Positions 54,937 through 64,000 of a stretch of DNA of 64,000 bases are shown piece by piece. Numbering within the stretch: the first letter of the stretch is position 1; every line of letters begins with the position of its first letter. The stretch covers positions 63,098-127,097 of the forward strand of contig NZ_JACHLU010000013.1 in NCBI RefSeq assembly GCF_014204625.1, written 5' to 3'. A program made the position numbers and the translations under genes. The DNA comes from Gillisella vitis. GTDB lineage: Bacteria > Pseudomonadota > Alphaproteobacteria > Rhizobiales > Rhizobiaceae. The notes below the pieces were generated by a model. The model was not told the DNA's origin, searched no databases, and was given only the letters and a program-made list of their open reading frames with translations.

Positions 54937-54965
54937 CAGCCCGTTTTACGCATAACCAACCAAGC

Positions 54966-55003
54966 GTAAAAGCGTCCCGATCGGTTGCACAGGACGCTTT
55001 TAC
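54966..55003. terminator. Bidirectional terminator between exoU and exoV
   Basis: The stem GTAAAAGCGTCC / GGACGCTTTTAC with a 14-base loop lies between convergent genes. Confidence 0.88.
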
Positions 55004-55029
55004 CGGCAAGGCGTGATCGTAATCAACGC

Positions 55030-55989
55030 CTACCCAACCAGTCCGTAATCTCGGCGCACGCCCTCAATCACATCCATAAACTGCGCTTTGCGCTCAGCCA
55101 GCGTTGAGTCACGGCTCAATTGAGGCTCGGCCCGGCTTGCCTGCCACAGGCCAAGCATGGCAGGAGCCGCAAGCGCCTGTTTGACAATCCGACGCAGCGG
55201 CGTTTGCCGTGGGCCACGTGCTTCTTGCAGAATTGCCTCATCAACCAGGCGCTCATTGGGATTTTCGGGTGCAGGCTCTCCGGCTGCAAAACTCATGCCC
55301 CAAAAACCGGAATTCTTCATTTTGGCTTCCGCCCGACTGGAAATCGGCACCTGCAAGGGCTGATAGGTCACGCCAAGCGTTGAGGCCCAGTCGTTCCATT
55401 TGAAACTGTTGATGCTGGCCGAGGTGCTGACAGCCACCCAAGGCACACGAAAGGCATCAGCCAGAATCGCTCCATGCATGGACTCAGCAATGATCATGTC
55501 CGATTGGGCAATCTGGCGAATCACCGCCTTGGCCTCACCACAAGGATCGATATAGGTCAGGCCAAGCTTTGGCACCATCGAAGACCACATGCCTGCAACC
55601 GCCGATTCCCAATGGGGCACGAAACTCTTTTTGTAGCGCTTTGGCAGATTCTGGAATTCCGGCATCTCGGCCAGCATGACGGCGGGATCGATAATACCTT
55701 TTTCCACAGGCAGACCCAGTTTCCGGGCGGTCAGCGGACCGCGCACGCAACGAATATCCCACTCCTGACTGTTGCTGAAATCGGGCAGACTGCCATAGCC
55801 GAAGCCACTGCCAATCACCAGCTTATGCTGGCCTTCCGGCAGCAGCACACGGTTGAGCACTGTCCCAACGCCCACCAGCAGGGTTTCGGGGTGCGTCTGC
55901 CGAAATCCTGGCAGCAGGAAATCCCAGAGCCAGAGATTCAGATCGTCACCGAAATTTCCATGGGCGGATTCCCAGTAATATGGCTGCAT
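55030..55989 (-). CDS. exoV: Polysaccharide pyruvyltransferase ExoV
   Basis: A 319-residue enzyme that adds a pyruvyl ketal to the terminal sugar of the repeat unit. It begins YYWESAHGNFGDDLNLWL, typical of pyruvyltransferases, with the IAESMHGAILADAF motif and VRGPLTARKLGL. AAGGA precedes ATG 55989. It is on the minus strand with exoW, an extra transferase and exoT. Confidence 0.92.
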   Translation of the reverse strand: MQPYYWESAHGNFGDDLNLWLWDFLLPGFRQTHPETLLVGVGTVLNRVLLPEGQHKLVIGSGFGYGSLPDFSNSQEWDIRCVRGPLTARKLGLPVEKGIIDPAVMLAEMPEFQNLPKRYKKSFVPHWESAVAGMWSSMVPKLGLTYIDPCGEAKAVIRQIAQSDMIIAESMHGAILADAFRVPWVAVSTSASINSFKWNDWASTLGVTYQPLQVPISSRAEAKMKNSGFWGMSFAAGEPAPENPNERLVDEAILQEARGPRQTPLRRIVKQALAAPAMLGLWQASRAEPQLSRDSTLAERKAQFMDVIEGVRRDYGLVG

Positions 55990-56058
55990 GGCGTATCCTT
56001 TACGGTGATTGCAGAAAAGTGATGGTGGCAAGGCACAAGGGTAAGCCCCTCCGCCACC

Positions 56059-57018
56059 TCAACGGTAAATCTTGCTGACCACAAGGGAGACGGCACTGTT
56101 CCAGAGTCCGGGATCACGGCGATACCAGCGAACAAGCCCGCGCCATTGCGGTATTTTGCCTCTTTTAACCCGGCCCGCCTGCCCCCAGAGTGCCTGTTTG
56201 CGGGCCATGTGCTTATAATCATGGATGAAGGATAGCTCTGCGGGCCGATTGGCAAATCTTTGCTCAAGCGTATCCAGTGCCACCCAGGTATTGAATTGCT
56301 GCTGCAAAAATTCAGGCGAGCCTGAATCAATACTATGGAAAATATTGATGCCCTCACCTCTTTGCGCGCCCGCCGCATCACAGAGAATGACCCGCCGTGC
56401 AGCCAGAACACAATCGCAGAAGAACAGCACATCTTCGGCGGCAAGCCTGAGTTCCGCCTCAAACCGGATTGTCTCAAACAAGGGTCTGGCAATCACCATG
56501 CAGGAGAGGTGCAGAAAACCCCAGTCTTTCAGCATCACCCTGGACATTTCAGGCACTTCAAGCACCAATGGTTCACCTTGCAAAACAACGGTTTTTTCAG
56601 TCTTTTGCAGGGCTGCGATACCAAAGTGATAGCCGAAACCTTCTCCGCCATGAATGGAGGCCCAATAGCAATCGGCACCAAATTGCGTCATCGCGTCATA
56701 GGCATTCTGCAAATGATCGGGTGCCCATTCATCGTCGGAGTCGAGAAAGGCAGCAAAGGCGCTTTCCGCAGGGATGGCATTCAACCCGGTATTGCGCGCC
56801 CCACCGGGGCCGGCATTGTTCTGACGGATCACCTGAATACGGGCGCGCTTTTGCCCATCCAGTGCCTCAAGCTCCCGATCAATGGAGCAGGGCGATGCGT
56901 CATCCACCACAACAATATCGAAATCCTGCATTGTCTGACTAAAAACGGAGTCGAGCGCCCGTTTCAGAATACCCGACCGTTTTTGGTAGAATGGAATGAT
57001 AACGGTTATTTTCGCCAT
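56059..57018 (-). CDS. exoW: Glycosyltransferase ExoW
   Basis: A 319-residue family 2 glycosyltransferase. It begins ITVIIPFYQKRSGILKRAL, with VVVDDASPC, GPGGARNTGL and DSDDEW motifs. In the succinoglycan pathway ExoW adds the seventh glucose (beta-1,3). ATG 57018 matches the family start and length; longer in-frame starts exist upstream. Confidence 0.88.
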   Translation of the reverse strand: MAKITVIIPFYQKRSGILKRALDSVFSQTMQDFDIVVVDDASPCSIDRELEALDGQKRARIQVIRQNNAGPGGARNTGLNAIPAESAFAAFLDSDDEWAPDHLQNAYDAMTQFGADCYWASIHGGEGFGYHFGIAALQKTEKTVVLQGEPLVLEVPEMSRVMLKDWGFLHLSCMVIARPLFETIRFEAELRLAAEDVLFFCDCVLAARRVILCDAAGAQRGEGINIFHSIDSGSPEFLQQQFNTWVALDTLEQRFANRPAELSFIHDYKHMARKQALWGQAGRVKRGKIPQWRGLVRWYRRDPGLWNSAVSLVVSKIYR

Positions 57019-57086
57019 GCGGAGTCCCATAATGGTGTCGATAGCCGTATCCACGTCTCTACCGACATTTTGAACCAACAGTACAT

Positions 57087-57890
57087 TCAGGCAGGCAATT
57101 GAAACTCCTCACGCAAGGCATCATCCACCATGCGCAAACGCCTCAGATTATGGGCCAGCTTTCGCGGCTGGTGCAGCGTATCCCAGCAGAAGATATGCCC
57201 GCTTAGAATACCATTCGACTTGCTGTGCGCCCCCCTGTGGCCAATGCGGTAGACCGCCCCACGAAAGGGAAACGGCAAAAGCGGCGTGCCGCGCTCTGCG
57301 AGAATACCGGCAATGCTTTTATGGCTTCCGAGCATGGTTTTCACAAACTCTTCGGGGCAATCCTCAGCACGTGGCGGAAGCTGATAAAGATCCGAACGAA
57401 TGATCAGGGACGTTCCGCAGAAATGCGCAAAATTATCATAGCCCATCATCAGACGGCCGCCTTCACCCCACAAAAAGCCGAGTCCCATTCTCCAGCCATG
57501 CGCGCCTTGATGACGGGCCACGTAATCCACCAGGCGCGCACTGACAAAATCATCATCATCAACCACCATGAAATAGGCGCTGTCTCGCGCCGCATACATG
57601 CCTGCAAGGATGCGGCGGCCCTTGTCCAGCCGAACGGCGTCATAGGCCATGTCGCGGTTATCCTTGCGCAAATCATAGACCGGATTGGGGGGAAAGGACA
57701 CGCGCTCAACCACAAACCGATCGGGCAGCTCTGGCAGCTCCGCGCCCTCATTGGCAACGATAACGCAGCGCCAGTCATGATGGGTCTGAGCCAAAATTGA
57801 CGCAACGGTCTGTGACAGGCGCGCGCAGAGGGCACCCCAGTCGCTGGCATTATCCGGGTGACGAACGGGAATGATAAAGGTGAGTAACAT
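57087..57890 (-). CDS. Extra glycosyltransferase between exoW and exoT
   Basis: A 267-residue GT-A type transferase. The start LTFIIPVRHPDNASDWGALC and VVDDDDFVSARLVDYV (DXD site) are clear, and the C-terminal half has HFCGTSLIIRSDLYQLP. No exo gene symbol fits: the classical Sinorhizobium order has no transferase here. It is transcribed with exoV-W-T, so it may add or change a side-chain sugar. The ribosome site is weak. Confidence 0.75.
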   Translation of the reverse strand: MLLTFIIPVRHPDNASDWGALCARLSQTVASILAQTHHDWRCVIVANEGAELPELPDRFVVERVSFPPNPVYDLRKDNRDMAYDAVRLDKGRRILAGMYAARDSAYFMVVDDDDFVSARLVDYVARHQGAHGWRMGLGFLWGEGGRLMMGYDNFAHFCGTSLIIRSDLYQLPPRAEDCPEEFVKTMLGSHKSIAGILAERGTPLLPFPFRGAVYRIGHRGAHSKSNGILSGHIFCWDTLHQPRKLAHNLRRLRMVDDALREEFQLPA

Positions 57891-58015
57891 GTCGTTTTAA
57901 CCCCATTCAATGTGTATGTCCGGCCCTCGTCTCCAAACGGAAGGCCGCTTGATAAATTGGCTCTGAATATCAATCGCTTCAAATCTTCTGGCTGGCTCCT
58001 GATCTCAACACGGCA

Positions 58016-59527
58016 TCAAGCCGCTTGCCGGCGTCTCAAAATTGTCTGCACCAGAAATATCAGGCGTTCACGGCACAGCAGCGAAACCACACCAAGGTAA
58101 ACAACGGCTCCCACACCAATTTCTATCAACAGCCGCGCCACAGCAGGCCAGTCCTGAAGCTGATGCCCGCAGCCGAGAACGGCCACCAGCATCACACAAT
58201 AGGCTGCGGCAGGCCGCAGGAACTGGCCAAAATAGACGGCAACACTCATATTGATGATGCGTGTGACCATCCACAACGTGATGGGCCACAGGCACAATGT
58301 GCCAATCATCAACCCCATGGCGATTGTGGTTATGCCGTAAGGATAGAGCAGAAATACCGTCAGAATGGTGATGATGTTGCGCAGCAATTGATAATAGAAC
58401 CACCAGTTTGATTTGCCCTGACTGGTGATCAGCGATGCCTGAATGGTGCCAATGCCGCTCATCAGGCCGATGACACAGAAGAACCGCACCGGCCAGATGG
58501 CCGCAGTCCAATGATCGCCAAACACCACCGGAATCGCATCATCGGCAACGGCGGCCAATCCCATGAAAGCCGGAAAGGACACCAGAGAGCAGCCAAACGT
58601 TGCCATCAGAAAGGCATCCCGCACTTTCGAACGATCATGCTGCAAGGATGACAGCAGCACATGGCTGACAGGCGACAGGCCACCGGCAACAATGCCGTTA
58701 AGCATGTCAAACAGGCGCCGCGCAAAGTTATAGACACCCAGAGCCGCAGGGCTGATCAAGGCACCAATCACCAGCTGGTCAATGCTCATGGCCTGTAAAA
58801 AGCGGTTGGCGGATGCAAAAACGCCGTAATGCAACAGCTCTTTCAGGCTGGACAGCTTGATACGAAAGCCCGGCACCCAGCCAGCACCCCAGAAGGATGC
58901 AAGGCAGCTTGCCATGGGGGCCGCAACCTGGGCAATGGCCAGAGACCACAGGCCAAAGCCGGAGAGAATGAGGCTGATGCAGAGCGTGCCCGATACCAGT
59001 GTCGCAATCGCGGTGCGAATGGCTGCCAGACGAAATGACATGGTCCGCCCGATCAGGGCATTTGGCACAACGCCAGAAAGATCAAAGAAAATCCGCAGGC
59101 CGACAACCATGATCAAACCTGCAATGGATTCATGCCCAAGCTCGCTGGACATAAACGGAGCGGCAAGCGCCAGCACGCTGTAAAGGGCAGCCGCTGACAA
59201 CAAGCATAGCCAGAACACCGTATCCAGATGGCTTTTTCGAATGGTTTTCTGCTGAATCAGCGCCTCACCAAAGGCCGTCGGACCAACGCTGCCGACAAAG
59301 CTGACAACACTCAAGGCAAGCGCCACAAGGCCAAAATCATGAGGCAACAGATAACGCGAGGTGATAATGAAAACAGCACTGTTGAGGAGATTGGGGATCA
59401 ACGTATCCAGCACAGACCAGAAAGCACCGTGAACCGCAGCTCTGGAGCGATTTTCTGTCAGATGCGCAAATACAATATCATCACTGTCAGAGAGTGGCTT
59501 TCGCCGAAAAGGCCAGCAGATTTTCAC
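58016..59527 (-). CDS. exoT: Polysaccharide flippase ExoT (Wzx-like)
   Basis: A 503-residue polytopic membrane protein with about 12-14 helices, of the MOP/MviN-like polysaccharide transport family. Motifs such as PTAFGEALIQQKTIRKSHLD and PAALGVYNFARRLFDMLN are typical. It would flip the lipid-linked repeat unit. The start is GTG at 59527 with AGGA upstream. It is the first gene of the minus-strand unit exoT-GT-exoW-exoV. Confidence 0.9.
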   Translation of the reverse strand: MKICWPFRRKPLSDSDDIVFAHLTENRSRAAVHGAFWSVLDTLIPNLLNSAVFIITSRYLLPHDFGLVALALSVVSFVGSVGPTAFGEALIQQKTIRKSHLDTVFWLCLLSAAALYSVLALAAPFMSSELGHESIAGLIMVVGLRIFFDLSGVVPNALIGRTMSFRLAAIRTAIATLVSGTLCISLILSGFGLWSLAIAQVAAPMASCLASFWGAGWVPGFRIKLSSLKELLHYGVFASANRFLQAMSIDQLVIGALISPAALGVYNFARRLFDMLNGIVAGGLSPVSHVLLSSLQHDRSKVRDAFLMATFGCSLVSFPAFMGLAAVADDAIPVVFGDHWTAAIWPVRFFCVIGLMSGIGTIQASLITSQGKSNWWFYYQLLRNIITILTVFLLYPYGITTIAMGLMIGTLCLWPITLWMVTRIINMSVAVYFGQFLRPAAAYCVMLVAVLGCGHQLQDWPAVARLLIEIGVGAVVYLGVVSLLCRERLIFLVQTILRRRQAA

Positions 59528-60324
59528 AGAGCAATCCTGTTCATGATAACGAAAGCGCTCTCCTCCCTGACCGCGCCTTCAACACAGCTTCCTGAGCAAG
59601 CCTGACGTTCTCCCCCGGTTTCAAACCCGACCGATGCGGCTTTTCAATCGATCTCCCTCTCGATCGTGACCGCAGGGCAATCCTTGATTTTGAATCATCG
59701 CAAACCGTCAACACCGCGAATTTTAGATTACCATGATGGCAATGTTTGGGTGAACTTAAGTGAAGGTGGGCGCAAATGGCAAGCGAAATTGTTGCAGGTG
59801 CTGCCATTGCATGGTGCTAAGGCCCGTTGAGAAAACCAGCCAACGGCGGCAGCAATGGGGCGATATTTTGTTAATCAATTGCAACTTCAAAGGCCACAGT
59901 GGCGACAGGACGGTCTTTTTTTAAAGATCACCCAAAAATATTTTCCTGAAAGCCAAAAGCCATGACCTTCATCAGCGAAATATTAAACGATTGAAATAAC
60001 TTGCATTTATTTCAAAATCATAAACGAATTCATGTTTTTGGCATTCGCTTTTCCAAGATTTTAACGCAGCACACCTCGGAAAAGTTGACTTTTTTGCTGC
60101 ACCGCCACATTTTTTGGTGCACATTCCCATAATGTTAAGGTGTGATCATTCGTATTCAGCCCGAGAAGACAGGAGTGACCCGAATCTTAAAAATCAATCA
60201 AGACCTGGTGGCACCCATGAAGATCTCTCGGCTTATGCCGGTGGACGACAGGGGCAGGCTTGGCGGCGTGCGCAATATTCCATTCGGCCGGGGGTAACAT
60301 TTTGCTCTCAGCAAAGGAGATACT
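59528..60324. other. Intergenic region between exoT and exoK, without exoH
   Basis: About 800 bases of non-coding sequence between divergent genes. No exoH or exoI remnant is recognisable in any frame. An AT-rich stretch is present at about 59920-60070 and an inverted repeat TGCACC-N12-GGTGCA at 60098-60121, which may serve the exoK promoter. Confidence 0.5.
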
Positions 60325-61116
60325 ATGACAGATACAATACGTTTTAAGAGTTTTTTCTGGTCATGTGTGAGCGCCACAGCAGTGATGAGCCTTTCGGTCG
60401 CACACGCACAGCAAGGGCCAACGAGCGCATCCTTTGTTGATACGTTTGAAAAACTGGATTCGGCACGGTGGTATATTTCTGATGGCTGGAACAATGGAGC
60501 CCATCAAAACTGCACCTGGACCAAAAACAACGTCAAGGTCAGCGACGGTCATCTGAAAATGACCTTCAATGATACAGCTTTGAAAGAGCGAAAATTTTCC
60601 TGTGCTGAAATTCAGACCAAACAGCGGTTTGGCTATGGCACCTATGAAGTCCGTTTGAAAGCTGCTGATGCCTCGGGTCTGAACTCGGCCTTTTTCAGTT
60701 TCATCGGTCCGGTTGACAAGATACCCCATGACGAAATTGATTTTGAAATTCTGGGCAAAAACCTGAACGAAGTGCAGGTCAACCAGTATATCTCCGCCAA
60801 GGGTGGCAATGAAAAGCTTGTGCCTGTGGCAGGTGGTGCCAATAAAGCCTTCAACGACTACGCTTTCGTCTGGGAGAAAGACCGTCTGCGCTATTACGTC
60901 AATGGCACCATGGTGCAGGATGTGACTGATCCCGCCAAGCTTCCGTCACATACCCAGAAAATTTTCCTGAGCCTGTGGGGCACGGACACCTTGACCGACT
61001 GGATGGGGCCTTTTTCCTACACCACCCCCCAGACGATGACAGTTGAGCGCGTGGCTTTCACCGCACTGGGCGACAAATGCCAGTTCCCGGAATCGGTTGC
61101 CTGCAAGATCAATTAG
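60325..61116 (+). CDS. exoK: Endo-beta-1,3-1,4-glycanase ExoK (GH16)
   Basis: A 263-residue secreted enzyme. The signal peptide (1-28, ending VAHA) is followed by a GH16 domain with catalytic motif HDEIDFEIL (E137, D139, E141). ExoK trims nascent succinoglycan and sets polymer length. AAGGAG precedes the ATG. It is the first gene of the exoK-L-A-M unit. Confidence 0.92.
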   Translation: MTDTIRFKSFFWSCVSATAVMSLSVAHAQQGPTSASFVDTFEKLDSARWYISDGWNNGAHQNCTWTKNNVKVSDGHLKMTFNDTALKERKFSCAEIQTKQRFGYGTYEVRLKAADASGLNSAFFSFIGPVDKIPHDEIDFEILGKNLNEVQVNQYISAKGGNEKLVPVAGGANKAFNDYAFVWEKDRLRYYVNGTMVQDVTDPAKLPSHTQKIFLSLWGTDTLTDWMGPFSYTTPQTMTVERVAFTALGDKCQFPESVACKIN

Positions 61117-61159
61117 GCCTGATGACTGATTTCGGTCCCCAAGTCGACTTAGAGGATAT

Positions 61160-62416
61160 ATGACCCTGCGTGTACTCTATCTAGCCCATGATCTCGCCGA
61201 TCCAGCCATTCGCCGCAGGGTGCTGATGCTGCGCGCCGGTGGTGCCGAGGTCATGCTTGCCGGATTTCGCAGGGATGAAAACGCGCTTGCTGCCGTAGAC
61301 GGTATCGAGCCTGTTGAATTGGGGATCACATCCGATGGGCAATTTGCCCGTCGCGCCGCAGCCGTCATAACGGCTGGCATGACCATCCGGTCACGGCTGG
61401 CTCACCTGCCACGACCAGACGTTATCATTGCCCGCAATCTGGAAATGCTCAGTGTTGCCCGCCGGGCGCGCCATATCTTTGGCCCACCCGTTCCCATGGT
61501 CTATGAATGCCTTGATATTCACCGGCTGATGTTGCGCAAGGATATGATCGGCTCGACCCTCAGAACGCTCGAAGGGCGTTTGAGCCGTGAAGCCAGCCTG
61601 TTGATCACCAGTTCGCCTGCCTTTATCGAGCACTATTTCAAACCGCTATCCGATGTAGACCTTCCGGTCATGCTGCTGGAAAATCAGGTCCTTGACCTTG
61701 ATGCCGATAATCTGGCCGCCACACTGCAACGGCTGCCACCAACCTCTGGCGAACCATGGCGCATTGGCTGGTTCGGCGCATTGCGCTGCTCAAAATCGCT
61801 GAAACTTCTGTCTGAATTCTCCCGCGCAATGAACGGTCGCGTCACCATCGAGATGCGCGGACGCCCGGCGCGGGGTGAGTTTGACGATTTCGATGCGCTG
61901 GTGGCCAAAGAACCCTATATCACCTTTCATGGTCCCTACCGCAACCCGGAGGATCTGGCCAGCATCTATGCTCAGGTTCACTTTGTCTGGGCGATTGATT
62001 TCTATGAGGAAGGCCAGAATTCCAGCTGGCTTTTGCCCAACCGGCTTTACGAAGGATGCCGCCATGGCTGCATCCCCATTGCTCTGAATGGCACCGAAAC
62101 AGCCCGTTACCTGAGCAAAAAGGCGATTGGCTTCGAGATTGCCGAAGCCCATGCCACTGCTCTGACATCGCTGTTTGAAACAATGACGCAGGAAAGCTAT
62201 CAGCAGGCCAGCACCAGCCTCTCAGAACAGGACCCGCGCAGCTTTACCCTGAACAGGAAAGATTGCGAGGACTTCGTAAGCCGTCTTTCTGCACTTCCTG
62301 CATCGCATTGCGGCCCATCAAAGCAGCATTCTCGCAACGCTCGCAGCCACTCAAGCCCTGCATCACTTCCAACTCCTGCAACACTGCCAACCAAGGTGGA
62401 CGTTCATGATGGCTGA
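61160..62416 (+). CDS. exoL: Glycosyltransferase ExoL
   Basis: A 418-residue GT-B like transferase. MTLRVLYLAHDLADPAIRRRV, the IARNLEMLSVARRA segment, WFGALRCSKSLKLL and LPNRLYEGCRHGCIPIAL are characteristic. ExoL adds the third sugar (beta-1,4 glucose). The last 40 residues are Ser/Pro-rich and of low complexity. AGAGGA precedes the ATG. It overlaps exoA by 11 nt. Confidence 0.9.
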   Translation: MTLRVLYLAHDLADPAIRRRVLMLRAGGAEVMLAGFRRDENALAAVDGIEPVELGITSDGQFARRAAAVITAGMTIRSRLAHLPRPDVIIARNLEMLSVARRARHIFGPPVPMVYECLDIHRLMLRKDMIGSTLRTLEGRLSREASLLITSSPAFIEHYFKPLSDVDLPVMLLENQVLDLDADNLAATLQRLPPTSGEPWRIGWFGALRCSKSLKLLSEFSRAMNGRVTIEMRGRPARGEFDDFDALVAKEPYITFHGPYRNPEDLASIYAQVHFVWAIDFYEEGQNSSWLLPNRLYEGCRHGCIPIALNGTETARYLSKKAIGFEIAEAHATALTSLFETMTQESYQQASTSLSEQDPRSFTLNRKDCEDFVSRLSALPASHCGPSKQHSRNARSHSSPASLPTPATLPTKVDVHDG

Positions 62417-63431
62417 TCAACTCAAATCCGTACGATGCCTTATTGTCATCCCCTGCCTCAATGAGGCAAAGCATATTGAAAGCGTGATCGCCAATCTGGA
62501 AAGAGCGCTTTTTGATCTGGATGCCGATATTGTGGTTGCGGACGGCGGCAGCCAGGATGGCACACAGGCAATTGTTTCACAGATTTTGCTGACCAACCCC
62601 AAAGTCAGGCTGATTGACAATCCAAAGAAAATCCAGAGTGCTGCCGTCAATCTGGCTGTTGCCCATTATGGTGACGGCTATGATTACATGATCCGCATAG
62701 ATGCCCACGGCACCTATCCCGATGATTATTGCCAGACGCTGGTGCGCGAAGCACTGGAAACCGGAGCTGATTCGGTGGTGGTCGGCATGTTGACAATCGG
62801 ATTTGGCACCTTTCAGAAAGCCACCGCGCTGGCGCAAAACTCCAAGCTTGGCAATGGCGGCTCCAGACATCGTGCTGGTGCCAAAAGCCATTGGACAGAC
62901 CATGGGCACCACGCTCTGGTGCGTATTTCTGCCTTCAAAGCCATTCAGGGTTACGATGAAACATTCCGGCACAATGAAGATGCCGAGTTTGATTATCGGC
63001 TGAACAAGGCTGGGTTTCGGGTCTGGATGACCTCTGAAACCTCCATGACCTACTATCCCCGCTCCAGCCCGCTGCCGCTTTTTAGACAGTATTTTGGCTA
63101 TGGTCGCGGCCGGGCCAAGAACTTTCTCAAGCACAATTCGCGCCCAAGTCTGCGCCAGTTGATTCCGCTGACGGTTGCCCCTGTTGCGCTGTTTGGCGTT
63201 CTGGGACTGATCAGCTGGGTCGCGGTCATTCCTGTGTTTCTCTGGGCGTTCGCCTGTCTCGCCTATGGGGCGTGGCTTACATTTGCTGCCCGCAAGCCGC
63301 TGGGCCTGCTGGCTTCGGTTTCGGCCATGATCATGCATTTTGCCTGGTCTGCCGGTTTCTGGCGCGAAGTGCTTGATGTCCGCGCCCGCAAATCTGCCCC
63401 CCTCCAGACTCATCAGGAGGTGGCATCATGA
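62406..63431 (+). CDS. exoA: Glycosyltransferase ExoA
   Basis: A 341-residue family 2 transferase anchored by C-terminal membrane helices (about 255-315). VIPCLNEAKHIESVI, VVADGGSQDGT and HNEDAEFDYRLNKAG are the key motifs. ExoA adds the second sugar (beta-1,3 glucose). Two adjacent ATGs (62406, 62409) are possible starts. It overlaps exoM by 4 nt. Confidence 0.92.
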   Translation: MMADQLKSVRCLIVIPCLNEAKHIESVIANLERALFDLDADIVVADGGSQDGTQAIVSQILLTNPKVRLIDNPKKIQSAAVNLAVAHYGDGYDYMIRIDAHGTYPDDYCQTLVREALETGADSVVVGMLTIGFGTFQKATALAQNSKLGNGGSRHRAGAKSHWTDHGHHALVRISAFKAIQGYDETFRHNEDAEFDYRLNKAGFRVWMTSETSMTYYPRSSPLPLFRQYFGYGRGRAKNFLKHNSRPSLRQLIPLTVAPVALFGVLGLISWVAVIPVFLWAFACLAYGAWLTFAARKPLGLLASVSAMIMHFAWSAGFWREVLDVRARKSAPLQTHQEVAS

Positions 63432-64000
63432 ATGCCGTGGCTGTGGCAATCCGTATCGATATTGGCATTTGCACGTTTCGGCGTCCCGAGCTGGAAACGG
63501 CCTTGCTGTCGCTGGCCATGGTGGATGTGCCAGACGGCGTTTCGCTTCGCATTATTGTTGCCGATAATGATCAAACCCCCAGTGCCGCAGCGCTGGTTGA
63601 TAGTTTGCGCCCGCGCCTGCCCTGGGGCGTGATCTATGTGCATTGCCCGGCGGGCAATATTTCCATAGCTCGCAATGCATGTCTTGATGCCAGCGATGCT
63701 GATTATCTGGCCTTTATCGATGATGATGAAACTGCCACCGAAAGCTGGCTGAACCAGCTGGTGACGACCGCCCTGGAGAGCGGGGCCGATGCTGTTCTTG
63801 GCCCAGTCCATGCCGGATATGATGAGAGTGCACCGGGCTGGATGCGGCAGGGCGATTTTCATTCAACATTTCCGGTGTTTGTCGATGGAGAAATCCGCAC
63901 GGGATACACCTGTAATGTGCTGCTCAATCTGCGCGCAAGCCGCATCGCTGGCCGCCGTTTCAATCTGGCCCTTGGCAAAACAGGTGGCGAGGATACCGAG
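63428..64000 (+). CDS. exoM: Glycosyltransferase ExoM, 5' part (cut by window end)
   Basis: The first 191 codons are visible and the frame is open at the right edge. It is a family 2 transferase with IDIGICTFRRPELETALLSL, IIVADND, GNISIARNACLDAS and AFIDDDETA motifs, matching ExoM, which adds the fourth sugar (beta-1,4 glucose). The ATGA overlap with exoA indicates coupled translation. Confidence 0.9.
   Translation, partial: MNAVAVAIRIDIGICTFRRPELETALLSLAMVDVPDGVSLRIIVADNDQTPSAAALVDSLRPRLPWGVIYVHCPAGNISIARNACLDASDADYLAFIDDDETATESWLNQLVTTALESGADAVLGPVHAGYDESAPGWMRQGDFHSTFPVFVDGEIRTGYTCNVLLNLRASRIAGRRFNLALGKTGGEDTE

Noticed and set aside
60114..60347. 77-codon frame upstream of exoK considered as an exoH remnant
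   Set aside because: Its translation lacks acyltransferase membrane helices or motifs and overlaps the exoK start.
1..64000. tRNA genes, rRNA genes, insertion sequences, integrases and cobalamin riboswitches
   Set aside because: I looked for T-loop signatures, transposase motifs and B12-box sequences and saw none that I could support.

Overview
The window comes from the chromosome of a rhizobial alphaproteobacterium (Rhizobiaceae: the Rhizobium / Agrobacterium / Allorhizobium group). The evidence is a succinoglycan-type exo cluster, a Rhizobium-style glycerol ABC transporter locus, the fused IolC-DUF2090 inositol gene, three copies of a RIME-like intergenic palindrome and the SRP RNA-dnaX-ybaB arrangement. 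The sequence alone does not allow a species name.

Layout: the 3' part of a very large RTX calcium-binding protein (1-3059); mltB and recR (3258-5122); a mixed block with a MOSC protein, a DUF992 protein, a small barrel protein and a type III toxin-antitoxin system (5180-7808); ybaB, dnaX and SRP RNA (8281-10678); a HIT protein, nudC and a GH3 glycosidase (10771-14360); pheA, kdsB and a membrane-anchored cytochrome c (14612-16935); the glycerol regulon glpR-D-S-T-P-Q-U-V (17074-25544); the propionyl-CoA carboxylase / methylmalonyl-CoA mutase operon (25614-32764); an RpoE-ChrR sigma/anti-sigma pair with a lipid-modification gene set (32907-40971); the inositol genes iolB, E, D, C, R and idhA (40981-49109); and an exopolysaccharide cluster exoQ-F-Y / X-U / V-W-(extra GT)-T / K-L-A-M that runs off the right edge (49267-64000).

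The most interesting item is at 7208-7808, on the minus strand. A good promoter is followed by two perfect 51-nt tandem repeats, a factor-independent terminator, and an AT-rich 136-codon gene whose product resembles TenpN/ToxN endoribonucleases. This is the architecture of a type III (RNA antitoxin) system. It lies in a block that separates recR from ybaB, genes that usually adjoin in rhizobia.

Second is a compact ECF-sigma regulon. Four promoter-like sites of the form (T/A)(G/A)ATCC-N16/17-CGTA lie before rpoE-chrR, the FAD oxidoreductase-DUF1365-methyltransferase operon, the DUF3833-SDR pair and a further SDR gene. ChrR keeps the cupin metal-site spacing of the singlet-oxygen sensor but has Ser instead of Cys at position 38 of its anti-sigma domain.

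Third, in the glycerol transporter the two ATPases each carry one degenerate motif (signature in GlpT, H-loop in GlpS). Both would fall in the same composite ATP site. The exo cluster lacks exoH at its usual position and has an extra glycosyltransferase gene between exoW and exoT. GlpR-like and IolR-like operator motifs are visible beside their regulator genes.
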